The notes: generated from the sequence alone by a model not told the origin. A DNA stretch of 26,573 nucleotides from JAQXGO01 sp045592445 (GCA_045592445.1 JAZNUV010000009.1:1-26573); one strand, 5' to 3'. Numbered from the stretch's first letter, positions 1 through 6,920 are shown. Translations and numbers: made by a program.

Positions 1-13
1 ATTTATCCTCCTT
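1..13 (-). promoter_or_regulatory. Ribosome binding site of a gene starting left of the window
   Basis: On the minus strand positions 13-7 read AAGGAGG, followed by ATAAAT up to the window edge. This is a near-perfect Shine-Dalgarno sequence with no start codon left in the window, so a minus-strand gene almost certainly begins just beyond position 1. It lies about 90 bases downstream of the DUF6017-type gene on the same strand and is probably in the same transcription unit. Confidence 0.6.
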
Positions 14-96
14 AAAAATTATTTGGTCTTTTGTTGATAGGAACGAGGTTCTTATCTTAGGGTGGTCGTAACTTTTTATAAATAGATTTTCTCATA

Positions 97-972
97 TCAG
101 CCACCATACATATCGTGATTTACCTGTGTGGTATAATAACTATCCATCGTGGACGGAGCATTAAATAATACCGCAAGTAAATACTTTTTGATATTCCTTA
201 CGTCAGTTGTATTTTTCTTCATACAGTCAATGACATATTCGATATGTCCTGCATCAAGTTTTAAGAACTTTGATTTAACCAATGCTGCCGGATATTCGTC
301 ACCTGCTATGGTTAAGTAATCTTTTGCTGTGCATACGGTTTCGGTAAGAAGGTCAACAATTTCATCGAGCATTGAAATGTCGTGTTTTAAGTTGATAGCC
401 AAAATCTCATAGTCGATATTTTCTTTGATAATTTCTCTGTATGTTTCGACCTCATCTAATCCAATCTTTTCCTTATTATATTTAGGAATTGATTGGATAG
501 GATTTGATGTATTTATAATTGATAAATTATTACTTGATTCTTTTTTATTTAAAGAATTAGTATTTAATTGTGTTGGATTATCCGATGCCGAATTTTCCGA
601 TGTCGGTTTTACCGTTATCGGATTTTCCAATATCGGTTTCTCCGTTGTTGGATTTTCCAATATCGGTGATGGAACTTCTTGGGGATATTCGTAAATAATG
701 TACTCAGTTTTTGACATTCGACCATTAGAGTCACGAGTCTGTCTTCGAGTTATATATCCGAATTTTTCAAGCTCCCAAATTGCGGTTCGGATTGCATCAA
801 CTTTTTCACGATTTATCTTGGCGAGTCCCGCCAATGTATAATCCCAATTATCCGGTAGGGAAAGCATCTGAGAGAGAAGACCTTTCGACTTTAATGAAAG
901 TTCACGATTTTTCAGATGGTGATTTGACATTACCGTATAATTTTGATTTTTCTCAACTCTGAATACGGCCAT
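97..972 (-). CDS. DUF6017-type HTH / replication-initiator-like protein of a mobile element
   Basis: The protein has 291 residues. The N-terminal ~85 residues (MAVFRVEKNQNYTVMSN, then LSLKSKGLLSQMLSLPDNWDY and a winged-helix-like stretch ending GYITRRQTRD) match the HTH region of replication-initiator/DUF6017 proteins carried by Firmicute integrative conjugative elements and plasmids. A low-complexity linker (about 95-150) rich in ENP and KP repeats follows, then a C-terminal alpha-helical region (about 170-285) that I assign to DUF6017 from memory of the family. The start is set by GGAAGGAG eight bases before ATG. The role in DNA binding or element replication is inferred. Low GC compared with mutS suggests transfer. 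It follows a small Cys-rich gene, with only a hairpin terminator/attenuator between them. Confidence 0.75.
   Translation of the reverse strand: MAVFRVEKNQNYTVMSNHHLKNRELSLKSKGLLSQMLSLPDNWDYTLAGLAKINREKVDAIRTAIWELEKFGYITRRQTRDSNGRMSKTEYIIYEYPQEVPSPILENPTTEKPILENPITVKPTSENSASDNPTQLNTNSLNKKESSNNLSIINTSNPIQSIPKYNKEKIGLDEVETYREIIKENIDYEILAINLKHDISMLDEIVDLLTETVCTAKDYLTIAGDEYPAALVKSKFLKLDAGHIEYVIDCMKKNTTDVRNIKKYLLAVLFNAPSTMDSYYTTQVNHDMYGG
590..679 (-). repeat. 30-bp in-frame repeats coding the ENP/KP linker
   Basis: Three 30-base units sit at 590-619, 620-649 and 650-679. The 18 bases at 620-637 and 650-667 are identical, and the unit at 590 is a diverged copy. The period is 10 codons, so copy number can change without shifting the frame. 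They code the Pro/Asn/Glu-rich linker between the HTH and C-terminal domains of the surrounding protein. Confidence 0.7.
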
Positions 973-1004
973 TGCATCAACTCCTTCCGTTTAAAAATTT
1001 ATAT

Positions 1005-1036
1005 AAAAAAAGACACTAACTTTTTTTGTCAGTGTC
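1005..1036 (-). terminator. Hairpin terminator/attenuator between Cys-rich gene and DUF6017-type gene
   Basis: On the minus strand a 9-bp stem (GACACTGAC / GTTAGTGTC, one G-U pair) with an A-rich loop is followed by seven T. The stop codon of the upstream small gene lies inside the second arm. Only about 30 bases separate the T run from the next start codon, so the downstream gene is either served by read-through (attenuation) or by a promoter inside the small gene. Confidence 0.75.
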
Positions 1037-1186
1037 GGGTTGGGATTTATTTATTTTTTGATACATCTTGCAGCTCGTCCCATTATGGAAATGCAAGTAG
1101 GGACAGAAGGGGTTTCTTTCATCAAGAAGATAAGAGTCCTTTCCGGTCTTGCAAGTGGGACAGAGTTTTTCAGTTTCTACACTCAT
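1016..1186 (-). CDS. Small Cys-rich (zinc-ribbon-like) hypothetical protein
   Basis: This 56-residue protein starts MSVETEKLCPTCKTG. Four cysteines are arranged CPTC, then FCPY, then SCKMY, with two His between them, a plausible metal-binding knuckle. The start at 1186 is chosen because AAGGAG lies 11-13 bases upstream, whereas the longer in-frame extension to 1279 is AT-rich, hydrophobic nonsense without a ribosome site. Similar tiny CxxC proteins are common cargo next to DUF6017 genes in conjugative elements (recollection, not searched). Its 3' end overlaps a terminator hairpin. The function is unknown. Confidence 0.6.
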   Translation of the reverse strand: MSVETEKLCPTCKTGKDSYLLDERNPFCPYLHFHNGTSCKMYQKINKSQPDTDKKS

Positions 1187-1227
1187 ATATAAAATCACTC
1201 TCCTTGAAAATTTTACTATACGAAAAT

Positions 1228-1256
1228 TTGTGTTTTTGAAAAAAATATAGTATAAT
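1228..1256 (+). promoter_or_regulatory. Possible plus-strand promoter in a gene-free gap
   Basis: TTGTGT and TATAAT are separated by exactly 17 bases. No plus-strand gene follows before mutS. A transcript would run into a short AT-rich hairpin (AAAGTT/AACTTT near 1310-1325). In an AT-rich gap this may be chance. The remainder of 1187-1447 holds only the spore-protein terminator and a short tandem repeat. Confidence 0.25.
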
Positions 1257-1328
1257 AAAAGCCGGATTGAAAATGGCATAACGAAAAGAGTCGGTGCAAA
1301 CCTCTTGTAAAGTTACTAAACTTTTATA

Positions 1329-1366
1329 TAAAAAAAGAACATTCAGTTGTTTAACCAAATGTTCTT
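1329..1366 (-). terminator. Terminator downstream of the spore-protein gene
   Basis: A perfect 9-bp stem AAGAACATT / AATGTTCTT with a 14-base loop is followed on the minus strand by a run of T. It lies about 80 bases past the stop of the alpha/beta SASP gene. Confidence 0.75.
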
Positions 1367-1385
1367 GAAATATATTAAATTGTTT

Positions 1386-1423
1386 GACCCATCAAGATAC
1401 CCACCAAGATACCCACCAAGATA
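1386..1423. repeat. 12-bp tandem repeat (about 3 units)
   Basis: Two exact AAGATACCCACC units (1394-1417) are followed by a partial AAGATA and preceded by a near copy (ACCCATC). The repeat is non-coding, in the 3' region of the SASP gene. Confidence 0.6.
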
Positions 1424-1447
1424 TTTTGTGGATTTATTGGATTTCTA

Positions 1448-1708
1448 CTACAGACCCGCAACCATCGAAAGAGTGATATGTGTGCAGTGTCCGTATGCGT
1501 TGCGGTTAATTCTTTGGAACTTCCATTGTTGTTCTGGCATCATCAGATTAACCATCTGACCGCCTACAGAACCTGCCTGTTTGCTTGTGAGGTCACCGTT
1601 ATAGCCGTCCTTAAGGTTAACGCCAACATCATTTGCAGCTTCCATCTTAAACTTATCCATTGCTGCAGCTGCTTCGGGAACTAACTTCTTATTATTATTT
1701 CTTGCCAT
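1448..1708 (-). CDS. Alpha/beta-type small acid-soluble spore protein with atypical C-terminal tail
   Basis: Residues 1-55 are a clear SASP core: MARNNNKK, VPEAAAAMDKFKMEAANDVG, VNLKDGYNGDLTSKQ and AGSVGGQMV. These proteins coat DNA in the dormant spore, protect it from UV and heat, and are degraded by the Gpr protease at germination. The start at 1708 is fixed by AAAGGAGAG eight bases upstream. A longer in-frame start at 1771 has no ribosome site. After GGQMV, where family members usually run KK-M-I-x-x-Y and stop, this protein continues for about 30 residues containing Trp and Cys (NLMMPEQQWKF, then AYGHCTHITL). That tail is unusual for the family and may come from a rearranged 3' end. The gene indicates a spore-former. 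Confidence 0.85.
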   Translation of the reverse strand: MARNNNKKLVPEAAAAMDKFKMEAANDVGVNLKDGYNGDLTSKQAGSVGGQMVNLMMPEQQWKFQRINRNAYGHCTHITLSMVAGL

Positions 1709-1821
1709 TTTAAATTCTCTCCTTTTGATTTTAAAAAATAAATTTGTCGGTGCAGTAGATATTTTAAGCAATCCGCATTTTTATATACAGGTAATTTTTT
1801 GCAAATAAAATCTAAAAAAAC

Positions 1822-1851
1822 TTGAAAAAAAGGGCTTATATATGGTATGAT
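1822..1851 (+). promoter_or_regulatory. Promoter of the mutS operon
   Basis: TTGAAA, an 18-base spacer and TATGAT lie about 60 bases before the mutS start. The predicted transcription start near 1858 argues against the upstream TTG at 1867 as initiation codon, because its ribosome site would be barely transcribed. Confidence 0.55.
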
Positions 1852-1911
1852 TAAAGGAAAGAATATTTGCATCATTCAAATTTTGAACAGGATGCAAGAA
1901 TGGAGTTTCGT

Positions 1912-4503
1912 ATGGAACAGGTAACACCGATGATGCGCCAGTATTTTGCGATTAAAGAGGCGTATCCCGATACAATTTTGTTTTTTCGTCTCGGTGATTT
2001 TTATGAAATGTTTTATGATGACGCGGTGACGGCATCGCGCGAGCTTGAAATAACGTTGACGAAAAAAAGCTGCGGTCTCCCTGAGCGTGCGCCGATGTGC
2101 GGCGTTCCCTTCCACAGCGCGGACGGATATATCGCACGGCTTGTGGAAAAAGGCTATAAAGTTGCCATTTGCGAGCAGACAGAAAACCCGCGTGACACAA
2201 AAGGGCTTGTCCGCCGTGAGGTGGTGCGCATTGTCACGCCGGGCACGATTTTGGACGAAAATCTGCTGGCAACAAAATCCGTAAATTACCTTTGCGCCGC
2301 CCTAAAGGACGGGGCTGAAACGGGTGTTATTTTCTGCGACGCTTCCACGGGCCATATTTTCGGTACATATTTTTCGGATGATGCGGACGGCCGCTTCCTC
2401 GGCGAGGAAATTGCCCGCAACGCACCGGTTGAAATTATTTATAATCTGGACGTGCATCGCACGCCGCGCCTGACTGCTCTTTTTCAAAAAATGGACACAT
2501 TGACCGTTTTATATAATGATATGTATTTTGAAAAATCGTATGCAGAGGAGGCCGCGAAGGAACAATTTGGCGAAAAAATGCAAAATTTGCCGCCCTTAGT
2601 CCTTCGGGCAACCGGCGCACTTTTATCGTATCTTGCGCAAACGCAAAAAATAAAACCGCGCCATATTACAGATGTTTCCGTTTACACGGCGGCACAATTT
2701 ATGGAGCTTGACCGCACGGCAACGGCAAACCTGGAGCTTTTATGTGCCATGCACGACAAGGGCAAAAAAGGCTCCTTGCTCGGTGTTTTGGACAGATGCA
2801 AAACCGGCATGGGCTCTCGTATGCTTCGTACCTGGCTTGTGCGTCCGCTTTTAAATTCCCTGCAGATTACGGCACGCCACGAGGCAGTTGAGGAGCTTAC
2901 AAAAAAAGCGGATGTTCGCGAACACCTCGCGGCACAGCTTCAAGCCGTTTCGGATATTGAACGTGTGACGGGGCGCGTTGTTATGGGCACGGCAAATGCG
3001 CGCGACCTCCAAAAGCTCGGCGCTTCCTTATCTGCCTTGCCGCAAATCAAAGAAACGGCGTCCGCTCTTTCTGCTCCGCTTTTGAAGGAACAGACGGAAA
3101 ATATTGATACCATGCGCCAGCTTTGCAGCATGCTTTTGCGCGGTATTGTGGACGAGCCTCCCTTCTCCGTACGGGAAGGCGGTATGATACGGGAATTTTA
3201 TTCCGAGGAGCTGGATGCTCTCCGCCGCGCACGGGATGACGGCGGCACGGTAATCGCCGCGATTGAGGCAGAGGAACGCGAACGGACAGACATTAAGAAC
3301 TTAAAAGTACGATACAATAAGGTTTTCGGCTATTTTATCGAGGTATCACGCGGGCAGCTTGACAAGGTGCCCGGGGACTATATTCGTAAGCAGACTATTG
3401 CCAACGGCGAGCGCTATATTACTGAAAAATTAAAGGAAATCGAACATGTTATTTTGGGTGCCTCGGAAAAAATTGTGGCACTTGAAAACGAACTGTTCCT
3501 GGATATGTGCAGAGAAATTACGGAGGCGGCGGCACAGATACAAAAAACTGCAAACTCCATTGCAACTTTGGATACGCTCTCTTCCTTGGCGGAAGTTGCG
3601 GTCCGCCAAAGCTATGTGCGCCCCACGGTGGATATGTCGGACAAAATTGAGATTCGCGACGGGCGTCATCCTGTGGTGGAGCGTCTTTTGCGTGACACGT
3701 TGTTTGTTCCGAATGACACCATGCTTGACACAGACAAAAACCGTCTCGGCATCATTACGGGGCCGAACATGGCGGGTAAATCGACCTACATGCGGCAGAT
3801 TGCACTCATTGTCATCATGGCTCAAATGGGCAGCTTTGTGCCTGCTTCTTTCTGTCATATCGGTCTTGTGGACAGAATTTTCACCCGCATCGGCGCTTCG
3901 GATGATTTATCGACGGGGCGCAGTACCTTTATGGTCGAAATGAGCGAGGTCGCGTCCATTTTGGAACACGCCACATCAAAAAGTCTGCTGATTCTGGATG
4001 AAATTGGGCGCGGCACCAGCACGTATGACGGGCTTTCCATCGCATGGGCAGTGCTCGAACATTGCGCCGTCAAAATCAAGGCAAAGACCATGTTTGCCAC
4101 ACATTATCACGAACTGACGGAATTGGAAGAAAAAATGGAAGGCGTTGTCAACTACAACATCGCCGCGAAAAAACGCGGTGAGGATATCATTTTTCTGCGG
4201 AAAATTGTACGCGGCGGCACCGATGACAGCTACGGCATCGAGGTCGCAAAACTCGCGGGCGTTCCCGACGGCGTGATTCGGCGTGCAAAGCAGATTCTCG
4301 CCGATATTGAATCGGGCGAGGAAGGTGTGCGCATCCGCGGCGCACGGTCTGAAAAACCCGCGATGGGAAATCAGATGGCATTTGAAATGATAGCGGGGCA
4401 GGATATAATAGATGAGCTAAAGGCGATTGACGTCAATACGCTTTCCCCGATCGAAGCGCTTACTCTGCTCTTTCGCTTTACCCAAAAAGCAAAGGAAATT
4501 TAG
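1912..4503 (+). CDS. mutS: DNA mismatch repair protein MutS
   Basis: MutS recognises mispaired bases and starts strand-directed repair with MutL. The 863 residues compare with 853-858 in E. coli and B. subtilis. The N-terminal mismatch-binding domain has TPMMRQY and the Phe-x-Glu reading motif in GDFYEMF (F30, E32). The ATPase has Walker A GPNMAGKST at 617-625, then DEIGRGTSTYDG and the FATHYHEL loop. The start at 1912 gives MEQVTPMM, the usual family N-terminus, with GGAG six bases upstream. Alternatives are ATG 1900 (AGGA, 7 bases) and TTG 1867. It is followed after 11 bases by queT. No mutL lies beside it in this window. Confidence 0.96.
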   Translation: MEQVTPMMRQYFAIKEAYPDTILFFRLGDFYEMFYDDAVTASRELEITLTKKSCGLPERAPMCGVPFHSADGYIARLVEKGYKVAICEQTENPRDTKGLVRREVVRIVTPGTILDENLLATKSVNYLCAALKDGAETGVIFCDASTGHIFGTYFSDDADGRFLGEEIARNAPVEIIYNLDVHRTPRLTALFQKMDTLTVLYNDMYFEKSYAEEAAKEQFGEKMQNLPPLVLRATGALLSYLAQTQKIKPRHITDVSVYTAAQFMELDRTATANLELLCAMHDKGKKGSLLGVLDRCKTGMGSRMLRTWLVRPLLNSLQITARHEAVEELTKKADVREHLAAQLQAVSDIERVTGRVVMGTANARDLQKLGASLSALPQIKETASALSAPLLKEQTENIDTMRQLCSMLLRGIVDEPPFSVREGGMIREFYSEELDALRRARDDGGTVIAAIEAEERERTDIKNLKVRYNKVFGYFIEVSRGQLDKVPGDYIRKQTIANGERYITEKLKEIEHVILGASEKIVALENELFLDMCREITEAAAQIQKTANSIATLDTLSSLAEVAVRQSYVRPTVDMSDKIEIRDGRHPVVERLLRDTLFVPNDTMLDTDKNRLGIITGPNMAGKSTYMRQIALIVIMAQMGSFVPASFCHIGLVDRIFTRIGASDDLSTGRSTFMVEMSEVASILEHATSKSLLILDEIGRGTSTYDGLSIAWAVLEHCAVKIKAKTMFATHYHELTELEEKMEGVVNYNIAAKKRGEDIIFLRKIVRGGTDDSYGIEVAKLAGVPDGVIRRAKQILADIESGEEGVRIRGARSEKPAMGNQMAFEMIAGQDIIDELKAIDVNTLSPIEALTLLFRFTQKAKEI

Positions 4504-4514
4504 GAGGCATGCAA

Positions 4515-4979
4515 ATGAAGTTACAGAAATTGGCACACGCTGCCGTAATCGCCGCCGTTTACGCCGTTTTAACATTGGCACTTGCACCCGCATCCTTCGG
4601 CCCCGTGCAGTGCCGCGTGTCGGAAGCACTTTGCGTTCTGCCGATGCTTACACCCGCCGCCGTACCCGGCCTTGCGGTCGGGTGCCTGATTGCGAACCTT
4701 TTTACAGGCTCTGTCTATGACATTCTTTTCGGCACGCTGGCAACGCTTTCTGCCGCCATACTCACGCGCGTATTTCGAAAGAACAAATGGATTGCCATGC
4801 TCTTTCCTGTCCTTATAAACGCCGTCGTGGTGGGCGGTTATATTGGTCTTTTCCTCGATAAAAGCATGGCGGTATGGCTTTGTATGCTCTCAGTCGGGCT
4901 CGGGCAAACCGTGGCGTGCTACGGTATCGGTCTGCCACTGTACAAATTTTTAAAAAAGGGGAAATTTCAAAATGACTGA
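4515..4979 (+). CDS. queT: QueT-family queuosine-precursor transporter
   Basis: This 154-residue integral membrane protein has about five hydrophobic segments. The signature FGPVQCRVSEALCVLPMLTP, followed by AVPGLAVGCLIANL, is typical of QueT (PF06177), the substrate-binding component of an ECF-type importer for queuosine precursors used in tRNA modification. The start at 4515 is preferred over ATG 4509 because AGGAGG lies seven bases before 4515 but only one base before 4509. Many queT genes sit behind a preQ1 riboswitch. Here it is only 11 bases after mutS, leaving no room for one, so expression should follow the mutS promoter. Its end overlaps the next gene by 8 bases. Confidence 0.88.
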   Translation: MKLQKLAHAAVIAAVYAVLTLALAPASFGPVQCRVSEALCVLPMLTPAAVPGLAVGCLIANLFTGSVYDILFGTLATLSAAILTRVFRKNKWIAMLFPVLINAVVVGGYIGLFLDKSMAVWLCMLSVGLGQTVACYGIGLPLYKFLKKGKFQND

Positions 4980-5175
4980 TTACAGCGTATTGGCAGCAGT
5001 CGTTGCCGTATTTGTCGGTTTTCCGATTTACTTTTTGCCCGCCTATATTGCCGCAAAAAAAGAACACCCCGCCCGCCGCAAAATTCTTTTGTGGAATGTT
5101 TTGACGGCGTGGACACTCATCGGCTGGGGTGTTATTATGCTCTGGGCTTATAAAACGGATACAGATGCGTCATAA
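4972..5175 (+). CDS. Superinfection-immunity-family small membrane protein
   Basis: The 67 residues contain two membrane helices: about 5-27 (VLAAVVAVFVGFPIYFLPAY) and 41-60 (WNVLTAWTLIGWGVIMLWAY), joined by a basic loop (KKEHPARRK). The pattern YFLP-x-IAA, then N-x-x-x-x-W-T-x-IGW-x-x-x-L-WA matches the Imm_superinfect family (PF14373), named after the phage T4 Imm protein that blocks DNA entry of a second phage. Most bacterial members are uncharacterised, so an anti-phage role here is only a family-level inference. It overlaps queT by 8 bases with GGGG nine bases upstream of ATG, so translation is probably coupled. Confidence 0.75.
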   Translation: MTDYSVLAAVVAVFVGFPIYFLPAYIAAKKEHPARRKILLWNVLTAWTLIGWGVIMLWAYKTDTDAS

Positions 5176-5220
5176 AAACTTCAGTTTTTATGTGGTGTAC
5201 GCTTAAGGACAGTAATTTTA

Positions 5221-5254
5221 AAAGGCAGAAACGATTGATTTCGTTTCTGCCTTT
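5221..5254 (+). terminator. Terminator of the mutS-queT operon
   Basis: A 13-bp stem (AAAGGCAGAAACG / CGTTTCTGCCTTT) with an 8-base loop ends in a T run. A smaller perfect hairpin (CATAAAAAC-TTCA-GTTTTTATG, 5171-5192) overlaps the preceding stop codon. On the minus strand the same stem also ends in TTT, so it may also stop transcripts of the gene at 5360-6058. Confidence 0.8.
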
Positions 5255-5258
5255 TATC

Positions 5259-5282
5259 GTAGGGGCAATTCACGAATTGCCC
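5259..5282 (+). repeat. REP-like palindrome, copy 1
   Basis: A GTAG tetranucleotide is followed by GGGCAATTCACGAATTGCCC, a 9-bp stem with a 2-base centre. GTAG plus palindrome is the hallmark of REP elements acted on by RAYT transposases. The 24 bases are identical to the copy inside the RAYT gene at 6457-6480. It sits five bases beyond a terminator. Confidence 0.8.
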
Positions 5283-5359
5283 GTCTTTAAGGTTTTAGGA
5301 TATCTTAAATGTTTTGGAAGATGCTATACTTCTTCCCTGCTTGTTACAGTACCGGACAA

Positions 5360-6058
5360 TTATTGATAAAATCCTGCATCACCGAGACAAAGTGGCAACG
5401 CTCCATTGTTCTGCGAATAATTGAATTCTATTTTTATATCATTATAACCGCGTATGTTTACATTTATATTAACAGGTGCGGAAGTCTTAGTCATATCAGG
5501 AGAAGTGTATATGGTTTTTCCGTCGGCAATAATTTGTAAATAGCCCGTTTGTGAGTTTGATGTTCCTTCGGGAATATACAATACACCTTTAAATTTCGAA
5601 TATTTCATATTTGTCAAAAATTCATGTTTAAAATTATTATAATCCCGGTTAGTTATTGCTCTGCTATATCTGTTACCATAATTATCAGTTAATTTTTGTG
5701 TAGATTCAACCTTTTGTCCTATACTCACCATAGCCTCAATTTCTATAGTTGGATATTCTAATTTCCCATCCATGTTACCAAGATAAACTGTATATTCAGG
5801 ACCATCCCAATATACTGCTTTCCCAAGCGCATTTGCAACTGCTCTTACAGGTAAATATGTAGTGCCATTGTAAATAATTGGCTCAACTTTGTTTCCATTT
5901 ACATCTGTCGGGTTGAGCTTTTGTCCATCAACAACAATTTTAATTCCATTAGCAATTACATTGTAAAGTGTGGTTGTATTTGCCGCAAATACCACACCAC
6001 CTGTAATCGTTGCACCAATCAGTACACCTACAATTAACCCTTGTAATCTTTTCTTCAT
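5360..6058 (-). CDS. Secreted stalk-domain protein with NPCBM-like C-terminus
   Basis: The protein has 232 residues. Residues 1-25 are a signal peptide (MKKRLQ, hydrophobic core, GGVVFA-A cleavage). Residues about 30-95 form a copper-amine-oxidase-N/stalk-type domain (IKIVVDGQKL, then PIIYNGTTYLPVRAVANALG, VYWDG, TVYLG). Residues about 110-230 resemble an NPCBM carbohydrate-binding-like fold (KFKGVLYIPEG, YLQIIADGKTIYTS, VNINVNI, NDIKIEF). It is probably exported and bound to the wall or sugars. The specific ligand is unknown. The start is fixed by GGAGGTAACACAAA before ATG. The gene is AT-rich and divergent from the RHH-RAYT pair across a shared palindrome. Confidence 0.78.
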   Translation of the reverse strand: MKKRLQGLIVGVLIGATITGGVVFAANTTTLYNVIANGIKIVVDGQKLNPTDVNGNKVEPIIYNGTTYLPVRAVANALGKAVYWDGPEYTVYLGNMDGKLEYPTIEIEAMVSIGQKVESTQKLTDNYGNRYSRAITNRDYNNFKHEFLTNMKYSKFKGVLYIPEGTSNSQTGYLQIIADGKTIYTSPDMTKTSAPVNINVNIRGYNDIKIEFNYSQNNGALPLCLGDAGFYQ

Positions 6059-6089
6059 TTTGTGTTACCTCCGTATATGTTATTAATTA

Positions 6090-6106
6090 TGTTATATATT
6101 ATAACA
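6090..6106. promoter_or_regulatory. Palindromic operator candidate between divergent genes
   Basis: TGTTATA-TAT-TATAACA is a perfect 7-3-7 inverted repeat. It lies 49 bases before the RHH gene and 32 before the stalk-protein gene, where divergent promoters would be. A ribbon-helix-helix dimer encoded next door is the obvious candidate ligand. That is inference. Confidence 0.4.
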
Positions 6107-6154
6107 TACACTTATGTCGTTTGTCAAGATATAATTTATGTGAGGTGAAATGTT

Positions 6155-6343
6155 ATGGATGATAAGCTCATTATAAATAAAAAGAATTTAAAAGGGGAAG
6201 ATGGATACAAAACATTTTCTGTGAGAATCAAAGAAGAAACAGTCATAAAATTAAACAAACTATCAGAAGAAACAAATCGATCGAGAAACGAATTGGTTAA
6301 TATTTTGTTAGATTATGCTATTGATAACAGTAAGGTGAAATAA
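6155..6343 (+). CDS. Ribbon-helix-helix (CopG/Arc-type) DNA-binding protein
   Basis: The 62 residues include a beta-strand YKTFSVRIKE, then helix ETVIKLNKLSEETN, the turn RSR, and helix NELVNILLDYAID. This is a standard RHH fold, which dimerises and inserts the strand into the DNA major groove. GAGGTG precedes ATG by seven bases. Its TAA overlaps the ATG of the RAYT gene by one base (TAATG), so the two are translationally coupled. It is probably an autorepressor of the pair, perhaps through the palindrome 49 bases upstream, or it may help the transposase bind DNA. The function is not established by sequence alone. Confidence 0.8.
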   Translation: MDDKLIINKKNLKGEDGYKTFSVRIKEETVIKLNKLSEETNRSRNELVNILLDYAIDNSKVK

Positions 6344-6855
6344 TGAATTTACCAAAACGAAAACCGACGAGATTAAAAGGATATGATTATTCAACACCGG
6401 GAGCGTATTTTGTTACCATATGTACGCATAACAGGAAATATTTATTTTCAAACATTGTAGGGGCAATTCACGAATTGCCCGAGAACAAATTAACACAATA
6501 CGGAGAAATTGTAAAACAAATCATTGAAATATTACCAGACAGGTTTAATGTTTCAATTCCTAAATATGTTATTATGCCAAATCATATTCATTTGATTATA
6601 GAAATTTACAATGATGATGAAAAACGGGCGATTCGTGAATCGCCCCTACAATACCATCGTTCTATTATTGATAAAATGGTGGGATTTTTAAAAATGAATG
6701 TATCAAAAAAGATACATAAAACAGATAACAAAAAAATATGGCAAAGGTCATACCACGACCACATAATTCGTGGCGAAAAAGATTATAAAAAAATATGGAA
6801 ATACATAGACACAAATCCTTTAAAATGGGAATTAGATTGTTTTTATAATGAGTAA
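6343..6855 (+). CDS. REP-associated tyrosine transposase (RAYT, Y1/HUH family)
   Basis: The 170 residues match IS200-like Y1 transposases of the RAYT branch: KRKPTRLKGYDYSTPGAYFV, TICTHNR, KYVIMPNHIHLIIE (HUH motif H81-I-H83), KKIWQRSYHDHIIRGEKDY and KYIDTNPLKW. The nucleophilic Tyr is probably in the EKDY/KYI-x-x-NP helix (Y148 or Y154). RAYTs cut single-stranded REP hairpins beside a GTAG tetranucleotide. Uniquely here, two GTAG-palindromes lie inside the frame and are translated as VGAIHELP (39-46) and RAIRESPL (95-102), replacing loops that vary in length in the family. The core motifs are intact, so it is probably functional. The stop codon forms part of the downstream terminator. Confidence 0.88.
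   Translation: MNLPKRKPTRLKGYDYSTPGAYFVTICTHNRKYLFSNIVGAIHELPENKLTQYGEIVKQIIEILPDRFNVSIPKYVIMPNHIHLIIEIYNDDEKRAIRESPLQYHRSIIDKMVGFLKMNVSKKIHKTDNKKIWQRSYHDHIIRGEKDYKKIWKYIDTNPLKWELDCFYNE
6457..6480 (+). repeat. REP-like palindrome, copy 2, inside the RAYT gene
   Basis: GTAG plus GGGCAATTCACGAATTGCCC, identical to the copy at 5259-5282. It is exactly eight codons in frame (VGAIHELP), lying between TICTHNRKYLFSN and the ENKLTQYGEIV helix. Confidence 0.85.
6626..6649 (-). repeat. REP-like palindrome, copy 3, inverted, inside the RAYT gene
   Basis: On the minus strand it reads GTAG plus GGGCGATTCACGAATCGCCC. Compared with copy 2 the stem has a G-C pair where copy 2 has A-T, a paired change that keeps the hairpin. 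It codes RAIRESPL. With copy 2 it forms an inverted pair 145 bases apart. Confidence 0.85.
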
Positions 6856-6884
6856 AGGCTCTCGCAAAATTGCGAGAGCCTTTA
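6853..6884. terminator. Bidirectional terminator between RAYT and glnA
   Basis: A perfect 14-bp stem (TAAAGGCTCTCGCA and its complement) with a 4-base loop lies between convergent genes, 36 bases from the glnA stop. The RAYT stop codon TAA is the first three bases of the stem. Confidence 0.8.
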
Positions 6885-6920
6885 CTTTCCTTAACAGTAC
6901 GCCTGATAAACAGCCCTTTT

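Noticed and set aside
4504..4514. preQ1 riboswitch expected before queT
   Set aside because: Only 11 bases separate mutS and queT.
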